A stretch of 36,924 nucleotides of DNA from CAZEDK01 sp964511025 (GCA_964511025.1 CAZEDK010000012.1:1-36924); one strand, 5' to 3'. Numbered from the stretch's first letter, positions 7,622-14,930 are shown. Numbers and translations: made by a program. The notes: generated by a model from the sequence alone, not told the origin.

Positions 7622-8722
7622 TTAAGATTCAATAGACCCATCAACCGCGGCACGGAAACGAGCAGCATCAAACTGCCCATAAGCAAGGTTCCTATCCAAC
7701 CCAGCGTTTCGAAAGTAAGGATTGAAAGCGCCGAAAACCAGATAACGAATTTGATCTTCTGTCAACTCTTGATCTTCTGTCAACTCGCCTAATTCGTCTA
7801 TTATTGTGACCAACCATTCTTTAAATTTGTCTGTGTTAGTTGCATCATTTTCAAATTTAATGTCAAGCGGTTGACCTTTTCCCAAGCTATCTGCCATTCT
7901 GGTAAGCCATGTGAAAAAATCTGTTCCTTTCATGCCTTCTGGTAGTTGTCCTTTGAAACGTTGTCTTCGAACTTCAAGTGCTAATTCAAGATCATCCCAA
8001 GCTTCTGGCTGCATAATTTGTTCACCTTGACCAAACTCCCATTTCCACTCCATTTTTGTATTAGTTTGACTAGTTATATGTTGTTCTACTGAAGGATTTA
8101 TATACAAATCCTGTTGTTTTTGACCCTCCATGTTCATTCTTTTTGGCTGATCATTAATAAGTTTCTTTTGTAGGTCTAGTCTATTTGCTGGGCTAACAAG
8201 TTTAATTTGGAATGAGAAAGGGTTAGGGCTTTTCATCATATAATCAACCTGTCCTGAACTTAGCTGTTTCAAGGCTGATTTAAGTGCTGCTTCTTTAGCA
8301 GGGAATTTTGGCACTCCTTGCTCCTGCAACCATGGTACGTTATTTAAACGAAGTGGCGCATTAACTAAACGTGTACGATCATATTCTCTATCAATATGTT
8401 CACATACCCATTCAACTTCTGTAGGAGTAAGTTGAGGTGCATATTTTGCCATTTCAAACCTTGAAGGTTTTATAAGTACCGCAGCAATCGCTCTTCGTAA
8501 AGCCTTTTCATTGCTATCTTCATCTTCTCTTCGTCTAACATCAAGTGCGTCATTTACAGTAACTACATGTTTCTCGCCGTAAGTTCTTTGCGCAAGTTCT
8601 ACTAAATTTGCTGCATCGTAAGCTAGCTTTTCTTTTTCCGATTCAAAATCAGTACGTCTTTTTTGTTCACCTTCATAACCTGCTGGTAGTTGATTGAATT
8701 GATTTGTAGTAGTTTCAGACAT
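7622..8722 (-). CDS. DGR target protein with C-terminal variable region
   Basis: A 366-residue protein whose residues 326-360 are encoded by the VR. There is no signal peptide, lipobox or membrane helix, so it is probably cytoplasmic. The first 200 residues are helical and charged, with no recognised domain; a W/F-rich part follows (TDFFTWLTRMADSLGKG, about 265-281). The end (YLVFGAFNPYFRNAG through ARFRAAV) has the spacing of the C-terminal part of C-type-lectin-fold DGR targets, where GGSW-like and GFR-like ends frame the variable loops, but the resemblance is remote. Eleven codons differ from the template: 330, 332, 336, 337, 341, 343, 346, 348, 349, 351 and 353. The six residues after VR are DGSIES. 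Confidence 0.9.
   Translation of the reverse strand: MSETTTNQFNQLPAGYEGEQKRRTDFESEKEKLAYDAANLVELAQRTYGEKHVVTVNDALDVRRREDEDSNEKALRRAIAAVLIKPSRFEMAKYAPQLTPTEVEWVCEHIDREYDRTRLVNAPLRLNNVPWLQEQGVPKFPAKEAALKSALKQLSSGQVDYMMKSPNPFSFQIKLVSPANRLDLQKKLINDQPKRMNMEGQKQQDLYINPSVEQHITSQTNTKMEWKWEFGQGEQIMQPEAWDDLELALEVRRQRFKGQLPEGMKGTDFFTWLTRMADSLGKGQPLDIKFENDATNTDKFKEWLVTIIDELGELTEDQELTEDQIRYLVFGAFNPYFRNAGLDRNLAYGQFDAARFRAAVDGSIES
7644..7748 (-). repeat. DGR variable repeat (VR)
   Basis: The 105-bp partner of the TR at 7211-7315. Variable plus-strand positions are 7665, 7666, 7671, 7672, 7677, 7678, 7681, 7686, 7687, 7696, 7701, 7702, 7713, 7714, 7717, 7728, 7729 and 7734, every one at a template adenine. 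Template Asn codons have become Ala, Tyr, Phe, Asp and Leu, two Lys codons became Gly, and one Tyr became Phe. The adenine-free block 7644-7664 at the 3' end is identical to TR. The repeat ends six codons before the target stop. Confidence 0.96.
7751..7786 (-). repeat. 18-bp tandem duplication at the edge of VR
   Basis: Two exact 18-bp copies (7751-7768 and 7769-7786) encode the peptide ELTEDQ twice in frame, immediately upstream of the VR-encoded segment. Because 18 is a multiple of three, gain or loss of a copy keeps the frame and changes the length of an acidic linker before the variable domain. Confidence 0.9.
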
Positions 8723-8764
8723 AAAAGTAAAATGTTAGGTTTACAAGAATTAGGTATCCCATAG

Positions 8765-8780
8765 GTTGACAACTTTGTCA
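8765..8780. promoter_or_regulatory. Dyad with a TTGACA on each strand between divergent genes
   Basis: TTGACA-ACTT-TGTCAA is a perfect 6-bp dyad 43 bp upstream of the DGR target start and about 92 bp upstream of the ATPase start. Each arm matches the -35 consensus on its own strand, so it could serve both divergent genes or act as an operator. No good -10 box at 17 bp spacing was found on either strand, which weakens the promoter reading. Confidence 0.3.
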
Positions 8781-8831
8781 ATACAAAACTTTTTGGGATT
8801 ATATCAAAAATACTTTATAGAATTACATGGA

Positions 8832-8869
8832 TACGGTAAAATTACAAACGGACTATTGATATTACCGTA
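8832..8869. promoter_or_regulatory. Inverted repeat just upstream of the copy-2 ATPase start
   Basis: TACGGTAA (8832-8839) and TTACCGTA (8862-8869) form a perfect 8-bp inverted repeat with a 22-base loop, ending 2 bases before the ATG at 8872. It could be an operator or an mRNA hairpin that covers the translation start. There is no direct evidence for either. Confidence 0.3.
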
Positions 8870-8871
8870 AT

Positions 8872-10098
8872 ATGAACAAAAGAAAACTTTTCAACCAAGC
8901 TCTAAATCACATAAAAGCAAAAGAATATACAATAATAGTTGGACCGCGTCAGGTGGGCAAAACAACCCTGTTAAAACAAGTTCGAGAAGAGCTTGAAAAT
9001 CTGAAAGCTACAACTCATTTTCTGAATTTAGAAAATCATACTATTCTCTCAGAGCTTAACAAAAATCCTGAAAATATATTCAAATTCATATCTCCTCTTG
9101 AAAATAAAAAACAATATTTGTTCATCGATGAAATTCAATATCTTGATGACCCTTCAAATTTTCTCAAATTTATTTTTGACGAATATGCTGACAAAATAAA
9201 AATAATAGCAACAGGGTCTTCAGCTTTTTATATAGACAAAAAATTCAAAGACTCGCTTGCAGGACGGAAAAGACTTTTTTATCTATATTCGCTTTCATTT
9301 GAAGAGTTTCTTTATTTCAATGATAGGGAGGATTTGGCAAAGTACATCCCATACAATACTCTGCATAAAACAAAAAAAGAAATCCCTATTTTAATAAAGC
9401 AAGATATACAAAAATATTTTTATGACTACATGTTATATGGCGGATATCCACGAGTTGTGATTGAAAAAAACACCAAAGAAAAAAAGGCAATTCTCTATGA
9501 ACTAACTAATGCAATTCTAAAAAGAGATATTCTCGAATCGAATATAAGATCTGAAAATGATTTCTATAATTTTATAAAAATTCTATCTTTTCAGATAGGA
9601 AATTTGACAAATCTTCAAGAAATTTCTGCGACCTTACAAATTGCAAGACCGACTGTTGAAAACTACATATATACGCTAGAAAAAATCTTTTATTTAACAA
9701 GAATAAATCCGTTTTTTCAAAATCCAAGAAAAGAGCTTACAAGAATGCCAAAAGTGTTTTTTTATGATACAGGAATCAGAAACGCCATAACACAAAATTT
9801 CGATCCGATAGAGCTTCGCGCAGACAAAGGGGCTTTACTTGAAAACACAACATTCCAAAATCTGATAAACTCACATGACAGCTCACATATCAAATTCTGG
9901 AGAACTCAATATCAGGACGAAATTGATTTCATCGTTGATGGCAAGTTAGCTATTGAAATAAAATCCAGCATTGGAATTATCAATAAATCAAAATATTCAA
10001 AATTTACAAAAAAATATCCAAAGATACCATTAATTTTTGCAACCCTAAACTCTGAAAATAGTGAAGATAAAGATATAATGAATATTTGGGAGCTGTAA
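8872..10098 (+). CDS. AAA_14/DUF4143 family ATPase (copy 2)
   Basis: A 408-residue protein with the AAA_14-DUF4143 layout. Walker A is GPRQVGKT (24-31), Walker B is YLFIDEIQYL, a sensor-like IIATGSSAFYI follows, and then AGRKRLFYLYSLSFEEFL, typical of this family. A winged-helix-like part (LQISAT..TVENYIYTLEKI) precedes the C-terminal nuclease-like strands DEIDFIVDGKLAIEIKSS, which keep the acidic and E-x-K residues better than copy 1. It starts 2 bp after an inverted repeat and ends 11 bp from the convergent copy 3. Confidence 0.88.
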   Translation: MNKRKLFNQALNHIKAKEYTIIVGPRQVGKTTLLKQVREELENLKATTHFLNLENHTILSELNKNPENIFKFISPLENKKQYLFIDEIQYLDDPSNFLKFIFDEYADKIKIIATGSSAFYIDKKFKDSLAGRKRLFYLYSLSFEEFLYFNDREDLAKYIPYNTLHKTKKEIPILIKQDIQKYFYDYMLYGGYPRVVIEKNTKEKKAILYELTNAILKRDILESNIRSENDFYNFIKILSFQIGNLTNLQEISATLQIARPTVENYIYTLEKIFYLTRINPFFQNPRKELTRMPKVFFYDTGIRNAITQNFDPIELRADKGALLENTTFQNLINSHDSSHIKFWRTQYQDEIDFIVDGKLAIEIKSSIGIINKSKYSKFTKKYPKIPLIFATLNSENSEDKDIMNIWEL

Positions 10099-10109
10099 TT
10101 TTTCAAACC

Positions 10110-11315
10110 TTATTCAATCAATCCAAAAAGCCATAATGGTATTTTATTGCCTTCAGAAATACTTATATCATCTGCTACAACAAATGTATTTTTTGATTTG
10201 GGTGTATTTTTATTCTTGCCACCGATTTCGAATATATATTTTTTTGATTTATGCTCAACAAGAAAATCTTGTTTTGTATGCAAAAATATACCTGAAGCTG
10301 TCCTTTTTATCGATTCAACGAAAAACACTTCTCGAAGTAAACCAATATTTATATAATCTTTGAAAAGAGAATTATAGTAAGAGACAAGATTGGCATTACT
10401 TAAAAGTATTTTTTTATCTTTAAGGAGCGTATTTGTTATATTATCAAATTTATTTATTACGAAAATTAATCCTGATTTTTCTAATATATGACAATAATTT
10501 TCTGCAGTTCTGGGATCTATTTTTAATTTCTGGGATATTTTTAAATAACTCATTTCAGAAGGGGAAATATTTGATAATAAAAATAATAACTTATCTATAT
10601 TCAGCAAATTCTTAGATTCAATGCTGTAAATTCTTGAGATATCTTCATATATAGTTTTTTTAATAGCATTTTTTAAAAGTTTATAATACTGCTCTTTGTT
10701 TCTTACATCAGCCCTGAAAAAATATTCATAGTTTTGCAGATATTCTTTTAAATAGTTTTGCTTTAGACAACTAAAATATTCTAAACTATAAATTTTATGT
10801 TTTTGCAAAACGTCTTCTAAGGAAATTTTTGGCAGCTTTATTTGATATTTGAAATCTAAAAATTCTCTAAAAGAAAGCGTATTAAGATTATAAATAAGAA
10901 GTCTTCTAGATAAATCATATCCATCATTTATGATATCTATACTTGAAGAGCCGGATATGATTACTTTGACGGCAAAACTATCTACAATGTTTTTTATTTC
11001 TTGTGTCCAATTTGGATATTTATGTATTTCATCTATATAAAAGATAGTTTCATTATATTCTTTATAGAGTTCATATACTAATTTATACAGACCAAATTCT
11101 ATTATTTCTATATTATCGCATGAAAAATAGATTCCTTTTTTTGTTTTCTTCAATCTTTGAAGCATCAAAGTTGTTTTTCCCACACCTCTCTGACCTATAA
11201 TTCCAATAACCAGCTTGAAATCCCAATTTATATCATTATTTAATCCACGCTCAAATGAAGGTAAATTATTTATTATTTTTTTTTGAGACAAAAATATGTT
11301 TTCAATAATATTCAT
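10110..11315 (-). CDS. AAA_14/DUF4143 family ATPase (copy 3)
   Basis: A 401-residue member of the same family, clearly different in sequence from the other two. Walker A is GQRGVGKT (41-48), Walker B is IFYIDEIHKYPNW, and VIISGSSSIDII is the sensor-like strand. The middle has the SRRLLIYNLNTLSFREFLDF block and a helical wing (LKIDPRTAENYCHILEKSGL). The C-terminal domain (FLVEHKSKKYIFEIGGKNK) is shorter than in copy 2. It is convergent with copy 2. The upstream 93 bp before the methyltransferase gene shows nothing I can name. Confidence 0.85.
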   Translation of the reverse strand: MNIIENIFLSQKKIINNLPSFERGLNNDINWDFKLVIGIIGQRGVGKTTLMLQRLKKTKKGIYFSCDNIEIIEFGLYKLVYELYKEYNETIFYIDEIHKYPNWTQEIKNIVDSFAVKVIISGSSSIDIINDGYDLSRRLLIYNLNTLSFREFLDFKYQIKLPKISLEDVLQKHKIYSLEYFSCLKQNYLKEYLQNYEYFFRADVRNKEQYYKLLKNAIKKTIYEDISRIYSIESKNLLNIDKLLFLLSNISPSEMSYLKISQKLKIDPRTAENYCHILEKSGLIFVINKFDNITNTLLKDKKILLSNANLVSYYNSLFKDYINIGLLREVFFVESIKRTASGIFLHTKQDFLVEHKSKKYIFEIGGKNKNTPKSKNTFVVADDISISEGNKIPLWLFGLIE

Positions 11316-11408
11316 AAGGAATCTAATCTAGATAACATCTATATTATAAAGAATAGAATCCATATAATCAAGTATTTTTACGGAATTGATTCCTAACCAA
11401 AAATCTGT

Positions 11409-12515
11409 CTAAGCCGCCAAGAGTAAATCATTAGAATCTTTTAAAGCATTTCTATCGACATCAGTAGGAGGAACTATTTCGGAAAATAATTTATTTCTAA
11501 CTGCATACGAAATCAACCCAATATCTCTTGGCGTATATCCGCAACATCCACCAATAAATTTAATATTATATTTTTTTGTTAAATAAGCTAAATACCTTGC
11601 TGTTGCGAAAGGATTAATGAGCCCATGGACAACACCATTATCTTCATTGAAATGTTCAGGCGGAACCGATGAGGCATTTGGATAAATTGAAATAACTCTA
11701 TTGGCAACCTCGCCGCAAAATTTTAAAACAGGATCAATAATTTCAATTGGACAACAGTTTAAGCCAAAACCAATAGCATAGCGATCTGTAGCGGCGTCAA
11801 TCTCAAGCAAAGCTTCTCTCAAAGAATTTCCATCTCGAAGAAAACCTCTATAATCTAGATTCAAATTCACAATGCAAGGTTTTTGCAAAGCCTTTGCAGC
11901 CAAAACGATACCAATGGCTTCTTTGGTCGATGGCACGGTTTCGTGCCAATCAAATTCTAAATTTTCATTAACTACAGCGACTATCTGTTGCTCGTGAAAA
12001 TCTTTAGATTCAGCTACAGTTGCTGGAGACCGCTCCAAACTATAACAATCTCCTTTTGGTCCAAAAGAAGTCCCTAGAACTAATTTTTCACCAACTATCG
12101 AAAAAACACCTTCTCTCAAAGCTTCTATATGCAATGAAAAAGCCTCCAAAAAAGCATGAATATCAGGAAGAAGTCCTCTTTCCCTAAAAGTATTACCCAA
12201 GGCAAGCACAGAACTACCATTTTCAATTATACAAGACGCGTATAATCTCGCAATATCTGACTCCAAAGCACACAGTCCATGATTTCTAAGTATTGCGCCA
12301 GCTGATAAATCTTCTAAACTGCAACCCAAAATTTTAACAATCTCCGCTCTAGCATCTCCACTAAGTTGAGCAAAGCTAGTTCTATATAAATTATTTGCTT
12401 TGATATCAAGCTGTGCATGGATCTCATGTTCTAAAAGAGTTCCATACGGTCCAAATATTACCTTGGCATCTCCAGTTATTTTTGATCCGGCATTTATTAT
12501 TTGTTTAGTATTCAT
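11409..12515 (-). CDS. Homocysteine S-methyltransferase family protein
   Basis: A 368-residue protein with the zinc-binding pattern of the homocysteine/betaine methyltransferase family: GLNCCP (first Cys ligand region) and GGCCGYTPRDI near the C-terminus (two adjacent Cys). The fold would be a TIM barrel that transfers a methyl group to a thiol, usually to make methionine from homocysteine. The methyl donor cannot be told from sequence. The start at 12515 lies 24 bp after a strong intrinsic-terminator-like hairpin, and the leader before that contains a second inverted repeat, so attenuation is possible. It is an orphan in this context, with a DUF4143 ATPase downstream. Confidence 0.82.
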   Translation of the reverse strand: MNTKQIINAGSKITGDAKVIFGPYGTLLEHEIHAQLDIKANNLYRTSFAQLSGDARAEIVKILGCSLEDLSAGAILRNHGLCALESDIARLYASCIIENGSSVLALGNTFRERGLLPDIHAFLEAFSLHIEALREGVFSIVGEKLVLGTSFGPKGDCYSLERSPATVAESKDFHEQQIVAVVNENLEFDWHETVPSTKEAIGIVLAAKALQKPCIVNLNLDYRGFLRDGNSLREALLEIDAATDRYAIGFGLNCCPIEIIDPVLKFCGEVANRVISIYPNASSVPPEHFNEDNGVVHGLINPFATARYLAYLTKKYNIKFIGGCCGYTPRDIGLISYAVRNKLFSEIVPPTDVDRNALKDSNDLLLAA

Positions 12516-12538
12516 ATTAAAATTTTTAAAAACTAAAA

Positions 12539-12563
12539 AACCCGCCCCTTGTGGAGGCGGGTT
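12539..12563 (-). terminator. Intrinsic terminator or attenuator before the methyltransferase gene
   Basis: AACCCGCC (12539-12546) pairs with GGCGGGTT (12556-12563). On the minus strand the stem is followed by TTTTTTAGTTTTT, a good U-tract, and the methyltransferase start is only 24 bp further. No minus-strand gene lies upstream for it to serve within about 450 bp, which makes leader attenuation more likely than ordinary termination. The plus-strand side lacks a long T run. Confidence 0.65.
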
Positions 12564-12599
12564 ATATATTTTGAGATTTTAATGCAAACTACAAAACTC

Positions 12600-12667
12600 G
12601 CTTCCACACGAAACTGGTCATCTGCATCATCATAGACGAACTATTCTTTGCAACGAAAAGTGGAAGC
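12600..12667 (-). other. Leader inverted repeat upstream of the methyltransferase gene
   Basis: GCTTCCAC (12600-12607) and GTGGAAGC (12660-12667) form a perfect 8-bp inverted repeat closing a 52-base loop. In the minus-strand transcript the downstream arm carries GTGGA, which could instead pair with TCCAC in the loop of the following terminator hairpin, a possible switch. I could not match it to a known SAM, cobalamin, T-box or TPP riboswitch. A short plus-strand reading frame (ATG at 12582) over this segment is not convincing. Confidence 0.4.
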
Positions 12668-12696
12668 TTATTCATTAATTTTTGTCTAAAGTGATT

Positions 12697-12858
12697 AGGG
12701 TCTTGGCAAAAAATAAGGTACCTAAATTGTGCTAGATTTTGTTTTAGATTCTTTCGTTCAGATGTGGGAGTTTATCGAGATAAATGACTACATTTGCAAC
12801 AAAGAAGATAAAGCAAAAGATAGTGCAAGGGAGGTGTCTTATTTTTTGCCAAGACCCT
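12697..12858. mobile_element. MITE-like element with 21-bp perfect terminal inverted repeats
   Basis: The ends 12697-12717 (starts AGGGTCTTGGC) and 12838-12858 (ends GCCAAGACCCT) are perfect inverted repeats of 21 bp, extending to 27 bp with two mismatches. The interior continues as an imperfect palindrome (12730-12763 against 12796-12828), so the whole 162 bp can fold into one long hairpin. It has no coding capacity. The termini beginning GGGTCTTGG resemble those of some ISL3-type elements, but no clear target-site duplication is visible, so the parent family is uncertain. It lies 117 bp upstream of a toxin-antitoxin pair. Confidence 0.8.
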
Positions 12859-12974
12859 TATATAATATGAATTTATTTAAAAATGTCAAATTTTTATTTT
12901 TTTAAAAAATTCTCATTGCAATGCAATACAAAACGTAATATAATTTTATTACAATATTTAATGCAAACCATATT

Positions 12975-13217
12975 ATGAAAAATGTAATTTCAAAAACATA
13001 CAGGTTGGATATATCAGTTGTAAACTTCCTAACAGAACAGTCAAAACAATGGGAAATATCACAAAGCGCGACTCTTAAAAAAGTAATTGAAGAGTATAAA
13101 AAATACGTAAGAAACAAACAATATCATGAAGATATTATCAAAGCATCGCAAGACAAAGCATTTCTCGAAGAACAAATGGAGCTAGCAGAAGCTGGCTGGA
13201 TAGCAGATGGCTTATAA
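12975..13217 (+). CDS. Antitoxin partner of MazF/PemK-type toxin
   Basis: An 80-residue protein directly upstream of a MazF-like toxin (gap 9 bp), the classic antitoxin position. The N-terminal part (KTYRLDISVVNFLTEQSKQW) looks like a ribbon-helix-helix DNA-binding segment and the C-terminal half is a charged helix ending in MELAEAGWIADGL, which would wrap the toxin. Not a classical MazE/AbrB fold by eye. The ATG at 12975 is the natural start. The pair is likely self-regulated. Confidence 0.75.
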   Translation: MKNVISKTYRLDISVVNFLTEQSKQWEISQSATLKKVIEEYKKYVRNKQYHEDIIKASQDKAFLEEQMELAEAGWIADGL

Positions 13218-13226
13218 TCTTTATTT

Positions 13227-13574
13227 ATGAATGATGCAGTAAAAAGAGGAGATGTTTGGATCGTTAATTTAGATCCAATTATAGGACATGAAATTGCAAA
13301 AAAAAGACCATGTTTTATATTAAGCGAAAATGAATCTAATTTTGCACTAAAAACTGTTACTATTTTACCAATAAGCACTGGAACATCTAGGTTGCCTTCA
13401 TTATACGTATATTTACCAAAAATTTATGAGTTAAAAGAAAATTCTCACATCATAATTCAACAAATTAGAACAGTAAGCAAATTAAGATTATTAAAAAAAA
13501 TCGGAGAAATAAAAGACAATAAAATATTTGATGAAATCAAATGGCGTTTGGACCAATATTTAGGATTTAATTAA
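13227..13574 (+). CDS. MazF/PemK-type mRNA interferase toxin
   Basis: A 115-residue protein with the MazF/PemK fold: KRGDVWIVNLDPIIGHEIAKKRPCFILS at the N-terminus (the RGDVW..L.P..G.E..K.RP pattern of the family), TVTILPISTGTS as a central strand, and HIIIQQIRTVSKLRLLKKIG, the IRTV/ID-R-L motif. These toxins are ribosome-independent endoribonucleases. It sits 9 bp after its antitoxin gene. Full length for the family. Confidence 0.9.
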   Translation: MNDAVKRGDVWIVNLDPIIGHEIAKKRPCFILSENESNFALKTVTILPISTGTSRLPSLYVYLPKIYELKENSHIIIQQIRTVSKLRLLKKIGEIKDNKIFDEIKWRLDQYLGFN

Positions 13575-13593
13575 TAAACTTCAGTGTAGTACA

Positions 13594-14049
13594 ATGCAAA
13601 CAATTTACACAACAAAAATTTTTCACTTTGCAGCAGCTCACGCACTAACGAAGTATCACGGAAAATGTGAACATCTGCATGGACATAATTATAAATTAGA
13701 AATCACCGTGAAAGGACCAGTTTTTGACAACGGACTTTCTGTCGATTTTGGAATTTTGAAAAAAATTGTCAATGAGAAAATTTTAGCAAAATTAGACCAT
13801 AAAAACTTAAATGATATTTTTGAAAATCCAAGCGCAGAAAATATTACAATTTGGATTTGGAATCAATTAGAAAATTTTCATTCATTATTAAAAGATGAAC
13901 AAAAGAATCCAAACATTCCAGAAGATTTAAAAAAATGGATAAATGCAGACGAAAAGGAAATTAAAAAAGATATAAAATACGAAGGAATAGAATTATATAA
14001 AATCAAATTATGGGAAACTGAAGATAGTTACGTCATTTATAGAGGATAA
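13594..14049 (+). CDS. queD: 6-pyruvoyl-tetrahydropterin synthase/QueD family protein
   Basis: A 151-residue protein of the 6-carboxytetrahydropterin/6-pyruvoyltetrahydropterin synthase family. The zinc His ligands are H16 (FAAAHAL), H29 and H31 (HLHGHNY), and the catalytic Cys is C25 in GKCEHLHGHNY. LSVDFGILKKIV, LDHKNLND and ENPSAENITIWIW are the other family blocks, with the late glutamate in LWETEDSYVIYRG. In queuosine synthesis QueD makes 6-carboxytetrahydropterin; without other que genes nearby, a pterin role is also possible. It follows the MazF gene by 19 bp. Confidence 0.9.
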   Translation: MQTIYTTKIFHFAAAHALTKYHGKCEHLHGHNYKLEITVKGPVFDNGLSVDFGILKKIVNEKILAKLDHKNLNDIFENPSAENITIWIWNQLENFHSLLKDEQKNPNIPEDLKKWINADEKEIKKDIKYEGIELYKIKLWETEDSYVIYRG

Positions 14050-14061
14050 CGCACAAAATTT

Positions 14062-14089
14062 TATCCTTTATCACTTATCGTTTATCCTA
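14062..14089. repeat. Heptamer array upstream of the CYTH gene (4 units)
   Basis: Four consecutive 7-base units in one register: TATCCTT, TATCACT, TATCGTT, TATCCTA. The array fills most of the gap between queD and the CYTH gene, ending 6 bp before its ATG. It shares period and the leading TA(T/C) with arrays at 15202, 16137, 23658, 24065 and 24287. Confidence 0.75.
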
Positions 14090-14095
14090 GACTAC

Positions 14096-14638
14096 ATGCA
14101 AGAAATCGAACTTAAATTTTTGGAAATAAACAAAGAAAAGCTTATAAAAAAGCTTAGAGAAAAAGCTGCAAAAAAAACTTTTGAAGGGATTATGAAAGTT
14201 GCTTATTTGGATCATGGCGATAATAGAATAAAAGATAGAAACGAATTATTAAGACTGCGAGATATTGGCAACGGAAAAGTGGAAATTTGTTACAAAGCAA
14301 ATCCAAGAATTCAAGATAACTGTAAAGTTTTTGATGAATACGAAGTGATTTCTGAAAATTTTGACACCTTGCTTAAAATTTTTGAAAAAGCTGATTTCAA
14401 ACAAACAATTTATTATGAAAAAAAACGCATACAATATGAATACAAAGGTGTAAAATTTGAAATAGATGAATATCCCAACGTACCGGTTTTTGTAGAACTC
14501 GAAGCAAATAATTCAAAAAAAATAGAAGAAATTGCAAAAAAATTTGATTTAAATAAATACGAAAAATCAAATCTCAGCATATCTGATTTATGTACAAGTA
14601 AATATAAAAATATTAAGTTAAACGGTTTAAAATTTTGA
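14096..14638 (+). CDS. CYTH domain protein (class IV adenylate cyclase/ThTPase-like)
   Basis: A 180-residue CYTH-domain protein. The N-terminal ExExK signature is EIELK (residues 3-7), followed by alternating basic strands (RNELLRLRDIGNGKVEICYKANP), KKRIQYEYKGVKFEIDEYPNVPVFVELEAN, consistent with the triphosphate tunnel fold. Family members include CyaB-type adenylate cyclases, thiamine-triphosphatases and inorganic triphosphatases; the substrate cannot be chosen from sequence. The thiamine genes nearby make triphosphatase activity on thiamine triphosphate a reasonable guess only. Confidence 0.88.
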   Translation: MQEIELKFLEINKEKLIKKLREKAAKKTFEGIMKVAYLDHGDNRIKDRNELLRLRDIGNGKVEICYKANPRIQDNCKVFDEYEVISENFDTLLKIFEKADFKQTIYYEKKRIQYEYKGVKFEIDEYPNVPVFVELEANNSKKIEEIAKKFDLNKYEKSNLSISDLCTSKYKNIKLNGLKF

Positions 14639-14693
14639 CATAAATCCCCTATTCATAGTATTCTTCTAAAGTAATACTATTTATATTACCATT

Positions 14694-14930
14694 ATGGCTA
14701 ACACAGTAAAAGCAACATTTACATTACAAAAAGAAACTATGGATATTCTAATAGAAGTAATCCCAATAAACGAAAGAAGCAGAACTGTCAATGAAGCAAT
14801 TCAATCCTATCTAAAAGAAAAACAAAAGAGAACAACAATTGATGAATTTTTAAAATTTAGAAAAACTTTAAAATTTAAAAATAAAGAAAGTGTGGTTGAG
14901 TGGTTAAGAAAAGACAGAGCAAGTCATTAA
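14694..14930 (+). CDS. Ribbon-helix-helix-like antitoxin
   Basis: A 78-residue protein with an N-terminal beta strand (VKATFTLQKETMDILIEV) and helix with SRTVNEAIQSYLKEK, the pattern of ribbon-helix-helix antitoxins. The C-terminus is a basic helical tail. It overlaps a downstream PIN-domain gene fragment by 31 bp, typical of vapB-vapC pairs. Function inferred from fold and position. Confidence 0.7.
   Translation: MANTVKATFTLQKETMDILIEVIPINERSRTVNEAIQSYLKEKQKRTTIDEFLKFRKTLKFKNKESVVEWLRKDRASH

Noticed and set aside
12582..12635. Short plus-strand leader peptide after the terminator (starts MQTTKL)
   Set aside because: Seventeen codons, no downstream plus-strand gene until the toxin pair past the MITE, and no regulatory-codon cluster. 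Chance is likely.
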